From: Haloglomus halophilum
GTDB lineage: Archaea; Halobacteriota; Halobacteria; Halobacteriales; Haloarculaceae
DNA: 64,000 nt
NCBI RefSeq assembly: GCF_024298885.1
Contig: NZ_CP101166.1
Span: forward strand, 1,054,001 to 1,118,000
Direction: 5' to 3'
The translations under genes and the position numbers were made by a program. The notes under the pieces are model-generated. The model was not told where the DNA came from. It ran no database searches and saw only the letters and a program-made list of their open reading frames with translations. Of the stretch, positions 48,953 to 57,335 are shown piece by piece. Each line of letters begins with the position of its first letter. The first letter of the stretch is position 1.

Positions 48953-50785
48953 TCAGGGTCCGCTGTAGCTCCCGTCGTTGTTCTCGCACTGCTCGGTGTA
49001 GAAGCCGAGATCGAACGAGACGGAGTCACCCTGGACCTCGTTGCCGACATCCGCCGGCAGCCACCAGCCGAACCCGATGTAGTGGGTCACGCCGGCCGGG
49101 AAGCACTCGCGGTCCGCATCGTCACCGGATCCACTGAACTCATCGAATCCGGTGGCCCGATTACCGTCGAGGGGCACTGGAGACGACTCGAGGGCCGTGA
49201 TATCGTCTTTCAGGTTTTCGGGGGACCCCTCGATCTCGGGATTCCCGCGGCGGAACACCTCGCCACAGAGTATGCCGGCAGTCATATCGCCGGACGTGAG
49301 GTCCCAGGATTCTAACGTCCCATCATCGTCCTCGTCGAATTCGGTCGGGAAACTAGCGCCGAGATTTCCATTCGTCCTGTCGACTACCCTGATTTCGTCA
49401 TCTTGCTTGTTGGAAACGACGATGTTTCCGTTTCCGCCGCTACGAATCGCCATTCCGGTGACGTTCGTATCCTTGTCACCGACACTACCGACGGCGACGG
49501 CAGTTGTATCGCTGGCCGGGTCGACCACCTCGTAGAGGCCATTCGCCGTGGGGTCGCCGGACCAGAGGTACATCGTTCCGTCAGACGCGAACGCGAGATC
49601 GGCCCCGCTGAGGTTGATGCCTGTATCGCCTTCCTCGGTGAAGGATGGAGTGTTCGGGTCGACGGTGTAGAGTTTGTTGTCGTCCTGGCTTGCCGCCCAA
49701 AGCGTCCCTGACGGGGAGTAGCCGGCCAGCACGACACCACCCGGTACCGTGCCACTGGTGGCTCCATTGTCGGTGAACGACTCATTCCCGACATCGTAGA
49801 CGCCGATGTGCTCAGATTCCTTGTCGAATAGGACGACTTCGTTCCCGTTGGGTGTGGCTGCGATGGCGTCCGTCTCGTCGAAATTCCCGTTGTTAATTGT
49901 GCTGTCCTTTGCGGGGAGCAGTTCGGTCAGTTCCGCAGTGCCACCTGATAGGTCAACCTCGAACAGGACCGTCTGATTGTTGTTGTAGTCGCTGTCGGTA
50001 TCGGTCAGATAGAGTTTCTCTTCACAGTCCGTCCGTGGCGGGATATTGTCGCCCCTGGCGTCGTACCACCACACCGTCCGGATGTTCTCGGCGAGATTGG
50101 CCTCGTTAGCCCCTTCCGATTCCGGATTCGCGCCCCCATCTTCGTTGAAGTTCGCCGCCTGGAGCCACACGTAGCCGGGGTTATCACAGAGGTGGAAACT
50201 GAACGTGAACTCGCCGAAGTCGCCGGGCTTGACGTCCTCCAGTTTGATCAGCGGCTCGGCGTTGCCGGCATCGTCGGTCGTGTCGTCGTTGTTCGTCCGG
50301 ACCGGGTTCCCCGACCCCCCAGAGTGGAGACTTTCGAGCCCTGATGGCAAATCCGCACCGTCATTACAAGGTTCGTAGGTGAACGAACCCGTTTCGACCT
50401 CCTGCTCTCCGTCGTTGTCGGGGTCAGGGAACGCCTCGATGGCTGTATTCGACATGTAGGCACCGAGGTCGTCCTCATGGACCCAGACAACAGGGTCGTC
50501 GGGATCCGGCAGACCGACGTAGTCGCTCGTGTCCTCTGGTTCTGACCGGGTGATATCGAGCCCATCGGTCGGATCGCTGAACCCGTACAACTGCGGGTAG
50601 GAGTAGTGCTCCTCCCAATCGACTTTCAGGTCAAGCTCCCCTGCAGCCAGGGTATTCTGTTCGAACAACTCAGTGTCGCCGAACAGGGCACTCGTTCCCA
50701 TTCCGGCACCGGCACCGGCGGCACCGACGGCCCCTAGCGCCCCGAGTATCTTCCGCCGTGTGATGTCTATCTGTCGGTCGCTCAT
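48953..50785 (-). CDS. SipW-class TasA-like protein with inserted propeller-like region (gene C)
   Basis: 610 residues from ATG 50785. Signal: ITRRKILGALGAVGAAGAGA then GMGTSALFGDTELFEQN. The TasA-like part has LEDVKPGDFGEFTFSFHLCD. Between about 275 and 510 a segment of beta-propeller-like repeats is inserted (IGVYDVGNESFTDNG, LYTVDPNTPSFTEEGDTG, NGLYEVVDPASDTTAVAVGS, IRVVDRTNGNLGASF). The TasA-like fold then resumes and closes with DVGNEVQGDSVSFDLGFYTE + QCENND. ATG 50839 would place the hairpin element inside the coding region and is rejected. Confidence 0.84.
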   Translation of the reverse strand: MSDRQIDITRRKILGALGAVGAAGAGAGMGTSALFGDTELFEQNTLAAGELDLKVDWEEHYSYPQLYGFSDPTDGLDITRSEPEDTSDYVGLPDPDDPVVWVHEDDLGAYMSNTAIEAFPDPDNDGEQEVETGSFTYEPCNDGADLPSGLESLHSGGSGNPVRTNNDDTTDDAGNAEPLIKLEDVKPGDFGEFTFSFHLCDNPGYVWLQAANFNEDGGANPESEGANEANLAENIRTVWWYDARGDNIPPRTDCEEKLYLTDTDSDYNNNQTVLFEVDLSGGTAELTELLPAKDSTINNGNFDETDAIAATPNGNEVVLFDKESEHIGVYDVGNESFTDNGATSGTVPGGVVLAGYSPSGTLWAASQDDNKLYTVDPNTPSFTEEGDTGINLSGADLAFASDGTMYLWSGDPTANGLYEVVDPASDTTAVAVGSVGDKDTNVTGMAIRSGGNGNIVVSNKQDDEIRVVDRTNGNLGASFPTEFDEDDDGTLESWDLTSGDMTAGILCGEVFRRGNPEIEGSPENLKDDITALESSPVPLDGNRATGFDEFSGSGDDADRECFPAGVTHYIGFGWWLPADVGNEVQGDSVSFDLGFYTEQCENNDGSYSGP

Positions 50786-50805
50786 GTGTCGCCCCCTCCG
50801 GGCAG

Positions 50806-50850
50806 GACCCACCGGCGGAGTCGAACCGCCATCGTGCACCCGCGTGGGTC
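50806..50850 (-). promoter_or_regulatory. T-arm-like hairpin element before gene C
   Basis: Minus strand: GACCCAC, a 13-nt loop, GGCGG-TTCGACT-CCGCC, G, GTGGGTC. The outer strands pair perfectly over 7 bp, giving an acceptor-plus-T-arm minihelix shape. Its 3' edge is 20 nt before the gene C ATG; a GGAGG lies between. Confidence 0.75.
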
Positions 50851-50866
50851 GTTCATCGTCATGGGT

Positions 50867-51685
50867 TCAGGTTCCGCTGAACGGGGTTGGATTGTTGCGC
50901 ACCTGCTCGGCGTCGAACCGAAGCGTGAAGGTGAGCACGTCGCCCTGAACGTCGTTACCGACGCCCGTCGGCAGTTCCAGCAGTTGCCAGAAACTCGCCG
51001 GATCCTTTCCGCCACCTGGCCCCACCTCAAGCGGATCCCCCGTGGTGCGATCCCGAAGGAGGACACCTGTCTTGTACACGTCGTGTGCCTCGTTCATCGT
51101 CGTGTAGTGGGCACCGCTCGCCGTCACGCCGTTCGTGTCCGGGATCTCGTAGTCGGTGAGCCCGGTATCGTTGAGGTCGGTGGTCGGGTCGAGGTAGTCG
51201 AGGTCTGCGCGGCTCGGACCGGAGGGCTGGTAGTCGCCCCACACCGTCGAGAGAAGCGCGTCACCAAGGTCGCCCGGGCTCGACGTGTCGGTCTCTGACT
51301 CCGGTGTGGCCCCCTCTTGGTTGGCGTAATCCCCGTCAACCGAGGTGACCTGGACGTATCCCGGGTTGAAGAACACCTCGGCCTCCCATTCCAGGATGAG
51401 CCAGTCGCCCGGTTTCAGGTCCGAAACGGTGATCGTCACCGAGTTCCCGTCAGCGGTGTCCTTCGGTGAGATGGCCGTATTGTCCCGCACGATGGCGGTA
51501 CTGTGCAGGATGTTGTCGACGGTCACCTGCATGTTCAACCGGCCCGCCTGGATGGAGTTGTTGTCGAACGATTCGGTGTCGCTGAACAGGGCACTCGTCC
51601 CCAGTCCGGCGCCCAAGCCTGCGGCTCCCACCGTGGCGAGCCCCGCGAGCGCCTTCCGCCGTGTTAACTTGATTCGGTCGTCCAT
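50867..51685 (-). CDS. SipW-class TasA-like protein (gene B)
   Basis: 272 residues from ATG 51685. Signal: LTRRKALAGLATVGAAGLGA then GLGTSALFSDTESFDNNSIQ. One beta-sandwich-like domain follows, with VSDLKPGDWLILEWEAEVFF + NPGYVQVTSV in the middle. It ends ELPTGVGNDVQGDVLTFTLR + FDAEQVRNNPTPF. This is the plain form without added domains. It is flanked on both sides by the T-arm-like hairpin. Predicted Tat export, cleavage by the SipW-type peptidase, and assembly outside the cell. Confidence 0.86.
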   Translation of the reverse strand: MDDRIKLTRRKALAGLATVGAAGLGAGLGTSALFSDTESFDNNSIQAGRLNMQVTVDNILHSTAIVRDNTAISPKDTADGNSVTITVSDLKPGDWLILEWEAEVFFNPGYVQVTSVDGDYANQEGATPESETDTSSPGDLGDALLSTVWGDYQPSGPSRADLDYLDPTTDLNDTGLTDYEIPDTNGVTASGAHYTTMNEAHDVYKTGVLLRDRTTGDPLEVGPGGGKDPASFWQLLELPTGVGNDVQGDVLTFTLRFDAEQVRNNPTPFSGT

Positions 51686-51708
51686 CTGTGGTACCCCCGT
51701 TCGGGGAG

Positions 51709-51752
51709 GACCCACCGGCGGAGTCGAACCGCCGAGATGTCCGACATGGGTC
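51709..51752 (-). promoter_or_regulatory. T-arm-like hairpin element before gene B
   Basis: Minus strand: GACCCAT, a 12-nt loop containing ATGT-CGG-ACAT, then GGCGG-TTCGACT-CCGCC, G, GTGGGTC. The outer strands pair over 7 bp with one G-U, a compensatory-type difference from the gene C copy. Its 3' edge is 23 nt before the gene B ATG. Confidence 0.75.
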
Positions 51753-51771
51753 GAGTATTCAGGTGCCGGTT

Positions 51772-52626
51772 CTACGTCGAGTTCACGCTACCGTCGACGA
51801 CATCACTCGGCCCGTCCGGCTCGGGGTTGTTCCGGACCTGCTCCCCGTACCAGGTGACGTTCCAGGAGATGCTATCGTCCTGAATCTCGTTGCCGACGCC
51901 GATCGGCACCTCGAAGTACTGCCAGTGGGTGACGTTGTCGCCGTTCCCGAGTTCCGTCGGGCTGCCATTCCCGTGTCCCTGACCGTTAGTCGACGGCTCT
52001 CCGCTGTCGGGATCTTGATAGAGGAATCCGTCGTTCTCTAGACTACCGAGGAATGAGTCCAACGTCGGGCCACCGCCAGTCCCGGCTTCGGGATTGTTGG
52101 GCGCCACGGCACCAGACTGGTCCCACGTGTAGTTGTTGGCATCACTACCGTCGGCGGCGCCGTCGTAACCGAGGACGGTGTTGATGTTCGCCCCGAGCTC
52201 ACCGTTGTCTTGGCCCTCGGATTCCTCCGGCTCGGTAGTGTCGCCCGGATCGTTACTCACGTTCGCCGCCCTCGCGGCGACGTACATCGGATTGTCCTCG
52301 ACGATGACGTTGAAGCCGACGACGAACGAGTCGCCGGGCTTGATGTCCGTCGCTACGATGCCAACACCGGCATCACCGTCGACCTCCCCATCAGCATCCT
52401 CAATAATCACATCCCCATCACTACTCTCCAGACCCTGCGACAGAGCAGCGACTTTCGCCTGGACGATCAGGTTCGTCGTCCCCGCCTGGATCGAGTTGTT
52501 GTTGAACGATTCGGTGTCACTGAACAGGGCACTCGTGCCCAGTCCAGCGCCCGCCCCCGCGGCTCCCACCGTGGCGAGCCCCGCGAGCGCCTTCCGCCGC
52601 GTCAGTTGATAGCGTTCGTCTGTCAT
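51772..52626 (-). CDS. SipW-class TasA-like protein (gene A)
   Basis: 284 residues from ATG 52626. Signal: LTRRKALAGLATVGAAGAGA then GLGTSALFSDTESFNNNSIQ, nearly identical to gene B. The domain includes TDIKPGDSFVVGFNVIVEDN + PMYVAARAANV and closes EVPIGVGNEIQDDSISWNVT + WYGEQVRNNPEPDG. It is the first gene of the minus-strand cluster and the only one without the T-like hairpin ahead of it; its leader holds a different GC-rich inverted repeat (gggcgccccgacgggccc region). Divergent from the wHTH regulator. Confidence 0.86.
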   Translation of the reverse strand: MTDERYQLTRRKALAGLATVGAAGAGAGLGTSALFSDTESFNNNSIQAGTTNLIVQAKVAALSQGLESSDGDVIIEDADGEVDGDAGVGIVATDIKPGDSFVVGFNVIVEDNPMYVAARAANVSNDPGDTTEPEESEGQDNGELGANINTVLGYDGAADGSDANNYTWDQSGAVAPNNPEAGTGGGPTLDSFLGSLENDGFLYQDPDSGEPSTNGQGHGNGSPTELGNGDNVTHWQYFEVPIGVGNEIQDDSISWNVTWYGEQVRNNPEPDGPSDVVDGSVNST

Positions 52627-52996
52627 GGTCTCGGGTCCAGGGCCCGTCGGGGCGCCCGGACTTGCCCAAGCCACTACCCCCCATCCACTAAGCTAATGGC
52701 GCACCCTCGAAGAGAAACGGGTGGTTCGGCGGCTCTAACCCCAAATTCGAGATCCCATTCGGGTCGTTATCCGACTCGAATCGGTCGTTGAGCGCGCTGA
52801 AAGCATCGGTTAATCGTCCCGTCACGCGGGGGAGAGCCCCCCTCCGCCGCGAACCGCGGATGCAGCCGAGCGTCTGAAAGAATATTCAGAAACGTCCTCA
52901 TGATTTATACTGTGTCCAACGCACCCGATACTCACGGACTGCCACGGCGGCATCCAGCGTCACCAGTGTCAGCGTCAGAACGAGGGAGGGGGGACG
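52627..52996. promoter_or_regulatory. 370-bp divergent promoter region of the SipW cluster
   Basis: Between gene A (minus) and the wHTH gene (plus). Visible elements: an imperfect palindrome ccgactcgaatcgg (near 52770), the palindrome gaatattc at 52879-52886 set in ctgaa...ttcag, and the plus-strand TATA gatttatac at 52902-52910. A possible minus-strand TATA (ttagcttag) lies near 52690. No ORF of its own. Confidence 0.5.
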
Positions 52997-53539
52997 ATGA
53001 AGGTACTACCGACATACAACAACGGCATCGACAGGGGTGAGGTGCACGAGATACTCCGGAACGACCGGCGTCGCGCGACGGTCGAGGTACTCCGGGCGAA
53101 ACTGGGGTCGGTCTCGCTGCGGAACCTCTCGGAGGCGATCGCCGAGCGCGAGGCCGGCGAGTCGCCGCCACCACGCAAGGTCCGGCAGAGCGTCTACAAC
53201 TCGTTGCACCAGACGCATCTCCCGAAACTCGACGAGCGGGGTGTCATCGAGTACGACCGGGACCGGAAGACGGTCCAGCTCGAGGAGGGGGCGCGTCACG
53301 TGTACGTCCACATGGAGGTCGTCAACGAGTACGGCATCACGTGGGCGGACTACTACCGCTCGCTGGGCGTGCTCGCGCTGATGACCGTTGTCGCCGCCGG
53401 CCTGGGGACGCCGTTCCTGTCGTCGATCGAGCCGATGTTCATCGCGAGCGTCTTCCTCGCACTTTTCGCGCTCTCGACGGCCCGCCAGCTGTGGGTCAAC
53501 CGCTGGCTCTACCTCCGGGCACTCCTCCCGGACGAGTAG
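52997..53539 (+). CDS. Membrane-anchored winged-helix regulator (DUF7344-like)
   Basis: 180 residues. The N-terminal wHTH (about 14-105) reads GEVHEILRNDRRRATVEVLR, then LRNLSEAIAEREAGESPPPR and a recognition part VRQSVYNSLHQTHLPKLDER + GVIEYD. Two membrane helices follow (about 128-145 and 148-166). This is the DUF7344-type arrangement found in haloarchaea beside secreted-protein clusters. It is transcribed away from gene A across a shared promoter region, so it probably controls the SipW cluster while sitting at the membrane. Confidence 0.82.
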   Translation: MKVLPTYNNGIDRGEVHEILRNDRRRATVEVLRAKLGSVSLRNLSEAIAEREAGESPPPRKVRQSVYNSLHQTHLPKLDERGVIEYDRDRKTVQLEEGARHVYVHMEVVNEYGITWADYYRSLGVLALMTVVAAGLGTPFLSSIEPMFIASVFLALFALSTARQLWVNRWLYLRALLPDE

Positions 53540-53565
53540 GGCCCGTCGGGGTGCTGGTCGGTCGC

Positions 53566-54225
53566 TCACCCGTCGCCGAGCAGCGCCCCCATCACCTTCG
53601 TCTCCGCGTTCCGGAGGTGGTGGCCAACGGTCCCCGCCGCGCAGTCGACGGCGGCCGCCACGTCCTCGTAGGTCGCCTCGCGCGGGTTCCGGTAGTACCC
53701 GAGCTCGACGGCGGCCTGGAGCGTCTCGTGTTCCCGTGGCGTCAGCCGCGCGAGCAGTCGGTCGGGCCCCGGCCGGTACTCCCCCGTCCGTTCGACCTGT
53801 ACCCGGACCCCCTCCGGCACCGCGTCGATAGCGCCCTGCAGTTCGGCGTCGTCGCCCACCAGCGTCAGCACGACCTCGCGGTCGTCGACGAGCCGGATGG
53901 GCCAGTCGACGACGACCGTCCACTCGTCCAGGACCCCGAGGATGGCAGCCGTCATCGCGCTCGGGGTCGTGTTGGCGTACATCAGCTGCCGGCCGCTCAG
54001 CTCGGTCACCTGCCAGCTCACCGCCCCGTCGAGGCGGTCGGCCGCGAGCCGCTCGGCCACCGCCCGGTCGCCCGTGTACTCGTACAGCAGCACCGAGGAG
54101 CCGTCGGCCAGGAGTCGCAGGGCGTGAACGGCCCGGATGGAGATATCGTCGGCCTCGGTGGCGGCACGATGGAACGGGCCGAACCACCCCCGCTCGGGCT
54201 GGATACGGACCCGGATGGCCCTCAT
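53566..54225 (-). CDS. Bat-type HTH_10 transcriptional regulator
   Basis: 219 residues from ATG 54225. The N-terminal part is a bacterio-opsin-activator-like sensor domain (FGPFHRAATEADDISIRAVH ... LLADGSSVLLYEY). The C-terminal HTH_10 is typical: LTPREHETLQAAVELGYYRN, PREATYEDVAAAVDCAAGTV, GHHLRNAETKVMGALL. No receiver or PAS domain. Convergent with the membrane wHTH gene (27 bp between the ends). It may be the second regulator of the exported-protein cluster, inferred from position. Confidence 0.85.
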   Translation of the reverse strand: MRAIRVRIQPERGWFGPFHRAATEADDISIRAVHALRLLADGSSVLLYEYTGDRAVAERLAADRLDGAVSWQVTELSGRQLMYANTTPSAMTAAILGVLDEWTVVVDWPIRLVDDREVVLTLVGDDAELQGAIDAVPEGVRVQVERTGEYRPGPDRLLARLTPREHETLQAAVELGYYRNPREATYEDVAAAVDCAAGTVGHHLRNAETKVMGALLGDG

Positions 54226-54373
54226 ACGCCGCCGCTCATCGGCCACCCGCAAGAAACCCGCGGCGCCGGCGGACATAACTCGGGCCACCGAGCCGGGTGC
54301 TGACGGCGGGTGATGTGGGGCTCACATCTGAGACCGAAACTACTCCCCCGGGTGCATCCCGTGAAATGGTGAC

Positions 54374-55552
54374 ATGACGCAGGACCGAACCAGCGTCTCG
54401 CGGCGCCGCGTACTGAAATCGACCGGAGCCGCCACGGCCGGGCTCGCACTCGCCGGGCGTGGCGCTGCCGAGGAAGGCCACGGCACCTCGAACTGTCCGG
54501 GCTACTACAGCAACGCCGAGAAGGGCGGGGGGCACCACGGTGGGAGCCAGGACCAGCTCCAGCAGCAGCTCTGTCCGAACCATCCGGACGCGACGACCGG
54601 CCCCGGACACACCAGTAGCCACTCCAACGGCGGGTCGAGCGCCTGCCCGGCGAGCCACGGGCTCGACCCCGAGACCTGTACGGCGGAGGAGTGGCCGGAC
54701 TGTACGGACTGGCCGGAGCCGACGAAGGAGATAATCCGGGAGTCCCGCGACTCGCTGACGACCAACTTCGACGACGTGGGGACGCTGCTGGCGAAGGGGT
54801 TCATCCCCTACTTCGACGTCGTCCTGCCGGGCGTGAACGGCGGGGTCTCGCACTGGCTCAACCCCGAGTTCATCGACGACGGCACCGTCGACGCCGATCC
54901 CGCGAAGCCCGAATCGGTCATCATGGACAACCAGTACTGGCGGCCGCTGGGGCCGATGTACATCGCGACGAAGCACGGCGACCGCGTCTGGGCCGACGAG
55001 GACGAGGAGATCCAGGCCGTGCGCCAGCTCTGGGGCTACGAGAACGAGTGTGGCACCTGCATCCCCTGGCACTCCCACTCGGGTATGCCCGGGCGGTTCG
55101 CGTGGTGGTACTACCGGCAGGTCCACGAGGGCGACTACGCGAGCGGCGAGACCGAGGACCTCACGCTGCCCTGTTACACGCCGCCGATGATGCACGCCTG
55201 GATCTACCCGACGCCGCACGGGCCCCACAGCGCCACCTCGGGTGCGCCGCCGCGGCGACACCGCCCGAGCGAGCCGGGGATCCCGGGCTACCCGACGCCC
55301 GCGGTCCCGGGCCAGGACCAGCTCTCCTACGAGGCGCTGCCCGACGCGGTGGCCGAGGCGGCGATGCCGAAGCGGCTGGAGCGCGAGCTCCGGATCATCG
55401 CGGGGCTCCCGGACGAGACCCTGCGGACGGCCACCATCGCGGACCTCGAGGGCATCATGACCACACGGCTCGGCCCCGTCGGTGACTCGCTGGACGGGCT
55501 GGGCGCTGTCGGCCCGGTGACCGACGGGCTCGGTGACATCGCCGGGCTGTGA
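54374..55552 (+). CDS. Tat-exported His/Cys-containing protein of unknown function
   Basis: 392 residues. The Tat signal is clear: SVSRRRVLKSTGAATAGLAL ending GRGAAEEG. Right after it comes a His/Gly-rich stretch (EKGGGHHGGSQ) with Cys residues. The middle holds YFDVVLPGVNGGVSHWLNPE, YWRPLGPMYIATKHGDRVWA and ECGTCIPWHSHSGMPGRFAW, which has His and Cys suited to metal binding. I do not recognise the family. A secreted metalloprotein is possible but unproven. It is read away from the Bat-type gene. Confidence 0.75.
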   Translation: MTQDRTSVSRRRVLKSTGAATAGLALAGRGAAEEGHGTSNCPGYYSNAEKGGGHHGGSQDQLQQQLCPNHPDATTGPGHTSSHSNGGSSACPASHGLDPETCTAEEWPDCTDWPEPTKEIIRESRDSLTTNFDDVGTLLAKGFIPYFDVVLPGVNGGVSHWLNPEFIDDGTVDADPAKPESVIMDNQYWRPLGPMYIATKHGDRVWADEDEEIQAVRQLWGYENECGTCIPWHSHSGMPGRFAWWYYRQVHEGDYASGETEDLTLPCYTPPMMHAWIYPTPHGPHSATSGAPPRRHRPSEPGIPGYPTPAVPGQDQLSYEALPDAVAEAAMPKRLERELRIIAGLPDETLRTATIADLEGIMTTRLGPVGDSLDGLGAVGPVTDGLGDIAGL

Positions 55553-55615
55553 AGCGGTCACGAGCATCGGACGGACCCCCGCGACTTATCCGTCCCTGTC
55601 CCGTGCATCGGGTGT

Positions 55616-55792
55616 ATGGGCTTTGGCAGCTACGATGAATCCGAGCAGGAGAATCAGCAGCAATCCACCGACGACGAGGACGTCGAGGCCGTCAACGTCC
55701 ACGAGCACGACCACGATGGCGAGGTCAGCTTCGAGAACGACGCCGGAACCGACGAGCTCCTGGACCGACTCCAGGAGATGAAAGAGGACTGA
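55616..55792 (+). CDS. DUF5786-like small acidic protein (58 aa)
   Basis: From ATG 55616: 58 residues starting MGFGSYDESEQENQQQ, continuing with HDHDGEVSFENDAG and ending TDELLDRLQEMKED. The GSYDESE start and the GEVSFE...ELLDRLQE end fit the haloarchaeal DUF5786 family. Function is unknown. It is short enough to be missed by length cut-offs but has clear family character. Confidence 0.8.
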   Translation: MGFGSYDESEQENQQQSTDDEDVEAVNVHEHDHDGEVSFENDAGTDELLDRLQEMKED

Positions 55793-55874
55793 ACCGGCAA
55801 CGGCACTCAAGAAGCAGCGTATTGTTCGGCGGAGCCGGCTTGCTTTTCGACGGGGAAGACGCCCAGCAACGGGG

Positions 55875-57302
55875 ATGACCGACGACGAGCGCGAGCACCG
55901 GACGGACGGGGCTTCGGGGAACGGGAGGGACACGGGGGACGCGAGAGATGTGGGAGACGAGGAGGACCACCGTCCCCGGTATCGTGGGCTCACCCAGCGG
56001 GTCGCCGCGGCCGCACCCGGCACGGCGCTCGAACGCCTCCGTGACTGGCTCCCGACCCCCGCCCGGGCCGACGCGTTCCCCGTCAGCGTCCAGCGCCGGG
56101 GCGCGTTCTCCCCGGACCGGCTGCTCGCGTCGCTGTTCGTCCTCCTCGGGACCGGCGGCATCCTCCTGGCGCTGGGCTACGCCCGCATCCTCACGTTTCC
56201 GGCACCGCTCCGGGGGTGGGCGCTCTGGGCGGTCTACGTCGGCCTCTGGGCGTTCGTCGGCATCTACGCCATCGCGACGTGCATCTGGTCGGTCGAGGCG
56301 CTCGTCGCCCGGCGCTACGACCCGCCGCCGCTCGTCTACGGCCCCGAGGACGTGCAGGTCCGCATCCTCACCATCGCCGCCGAGGACGTGGTGCAGACGA
56401 CGGTCGATGCACTCCCCGAGCGGCTCGACGACCGCCACGTCATCGCCGAGGACCCCATCGAGGTCGACGGCGCGACGGTCCACGTCGTCCCCGACGGGTT
56501 CGCGTGCGAGGCGACCGACAAGGGCCGGGCGCTGGAGTGGGCCCGGCGCAACGTGGCCTGTGACCGCGAGTGGGTCCTGTTCCTCGACGAGGACACCATC
56601 GTCACCGACTTCCCGGGACTGCCCGACGCCGACATCGCGCAGTTCCAGGAGTGGCCGATGTACACCGGCTCGCTGGTGACCTACTGGGCCGAGGTGCTCC
56701 GGATGGGCTACCAGACGGAGCTGCGGGCGTTCGCCCGCCTCTCGGTCCCGCTGTACGCGTGGGGCGGCGGCATCGCGGTCCGGCAGTCGGTCGAGGACGA
56801 CGTGACGTGGAACTACGAGACGCTCATCGAGGACACGGTCTTCGCGTGGCTCGCGACCGAGCAGGGGTACGACTACGAGGTGCTGGACACGAAGTTCCGG
56901 AACCAGGCACCGCCGTCGCTCGGGGAGATGGTCGCCCAGCGCCGGCGCTGGATATCCGGCTCGCTGGCGCGAGAGGACCTCCTCCCGCTCCCGTACCGCG
57001 TGCTGTACGTCCTCCGGAACGTGGCGTGGGCGTTCTCGCCGCTGTCGCCGTTCCTGGTCGCGTTCGCCGGGCTCCTGCCCGAGACGGTGCCCGGCGTCGG
57101 CCCCCTCCGGGCACTCGGGGTCGCGATGCTCCTGTTCACCTTCGTCTGGGTGTGGCGTGGCTGGCGCTACTACGAGGGCCCGTCGCTCCGGACGCTACCC
57201 GTCTTCCTCCTCAACCCCGTCGTCGTGGCGCTGCACTCGCTCGGCGCGGCGTACGGGCTGGTGAGCCCGGCCGAGGAGTTCCAGGCCACCGAGAAGGAGT
57301 GA
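55875..57302 (+). CDS. Membrane glycosyltransferase family 2
   Basis: 475 residues. After a polar N-terminus, two membrane helices (about 85-110 and 115-140) precede the GT-A domain. It contains LDEDTIVTDFPG (DxD-like), WNYETLIEDTVFAW (acceptor-site ED) and QRRRWISGSLAR (Q-x-x-R-W). This is the processive GT2 signature of cellulose/hyaluronan-synthase-type enzymes. Three or four C-terminal helices (about 375-460) follow. It probably polymerises a surface polysaccharide. It is convergent with an ASST-like gene, which could modify or bind that glycan. Confidence 0.87.
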   Translation: MTDDEREHRTDGASGNGRDTGDARDVGDEEDHRPRYRGLTQRVAAAAPGTALERLRDWLPTPARADAFPVSVQRRGAFSPDRLLASLFVLLGTGGILLALGYARILTFPAPLRGWALWAVYVGLWAFVGIYAIATCIWSVEALVARRYDPPPLVYGPEDVQVRILTIAAEDVVQTTVDALPERLDDRHVIAEDPIEVDGATVHVVPDGFACEATDKGRALEWARRNVACDREWVLFLDEDTIVTDFPGLPDADIAQFQEWPMYTGSLVTYWAEVLRMGYQTELRAFARLSVPLYAWGGGIAVRQSVEDDVTWNYETLIEDTVFAWLATEQGYDYEVLDTKFRNQAPPSLGEMVAQRRRWISGSLAREDLLPLPYRVLYVLRNVAWAFSPLSPFLVAFAGLLPETVPGVGPLRALGVAMLLFTFVWVWRGWRYYEGPSLRTLPVFLLNPVVVALHSLGAAYGLVSPAEEFQATEKE

Positions 57303-57335
57303 GCGCCCGGGCGACACGAGCCCGACTCCGCCGGC

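Noticed and set aside
50786..50839. Upstream start of gene C at 50839
   Set aside because: It would translate the hairpin element; the Tat/SipW signal begins properly at ATG 50785.
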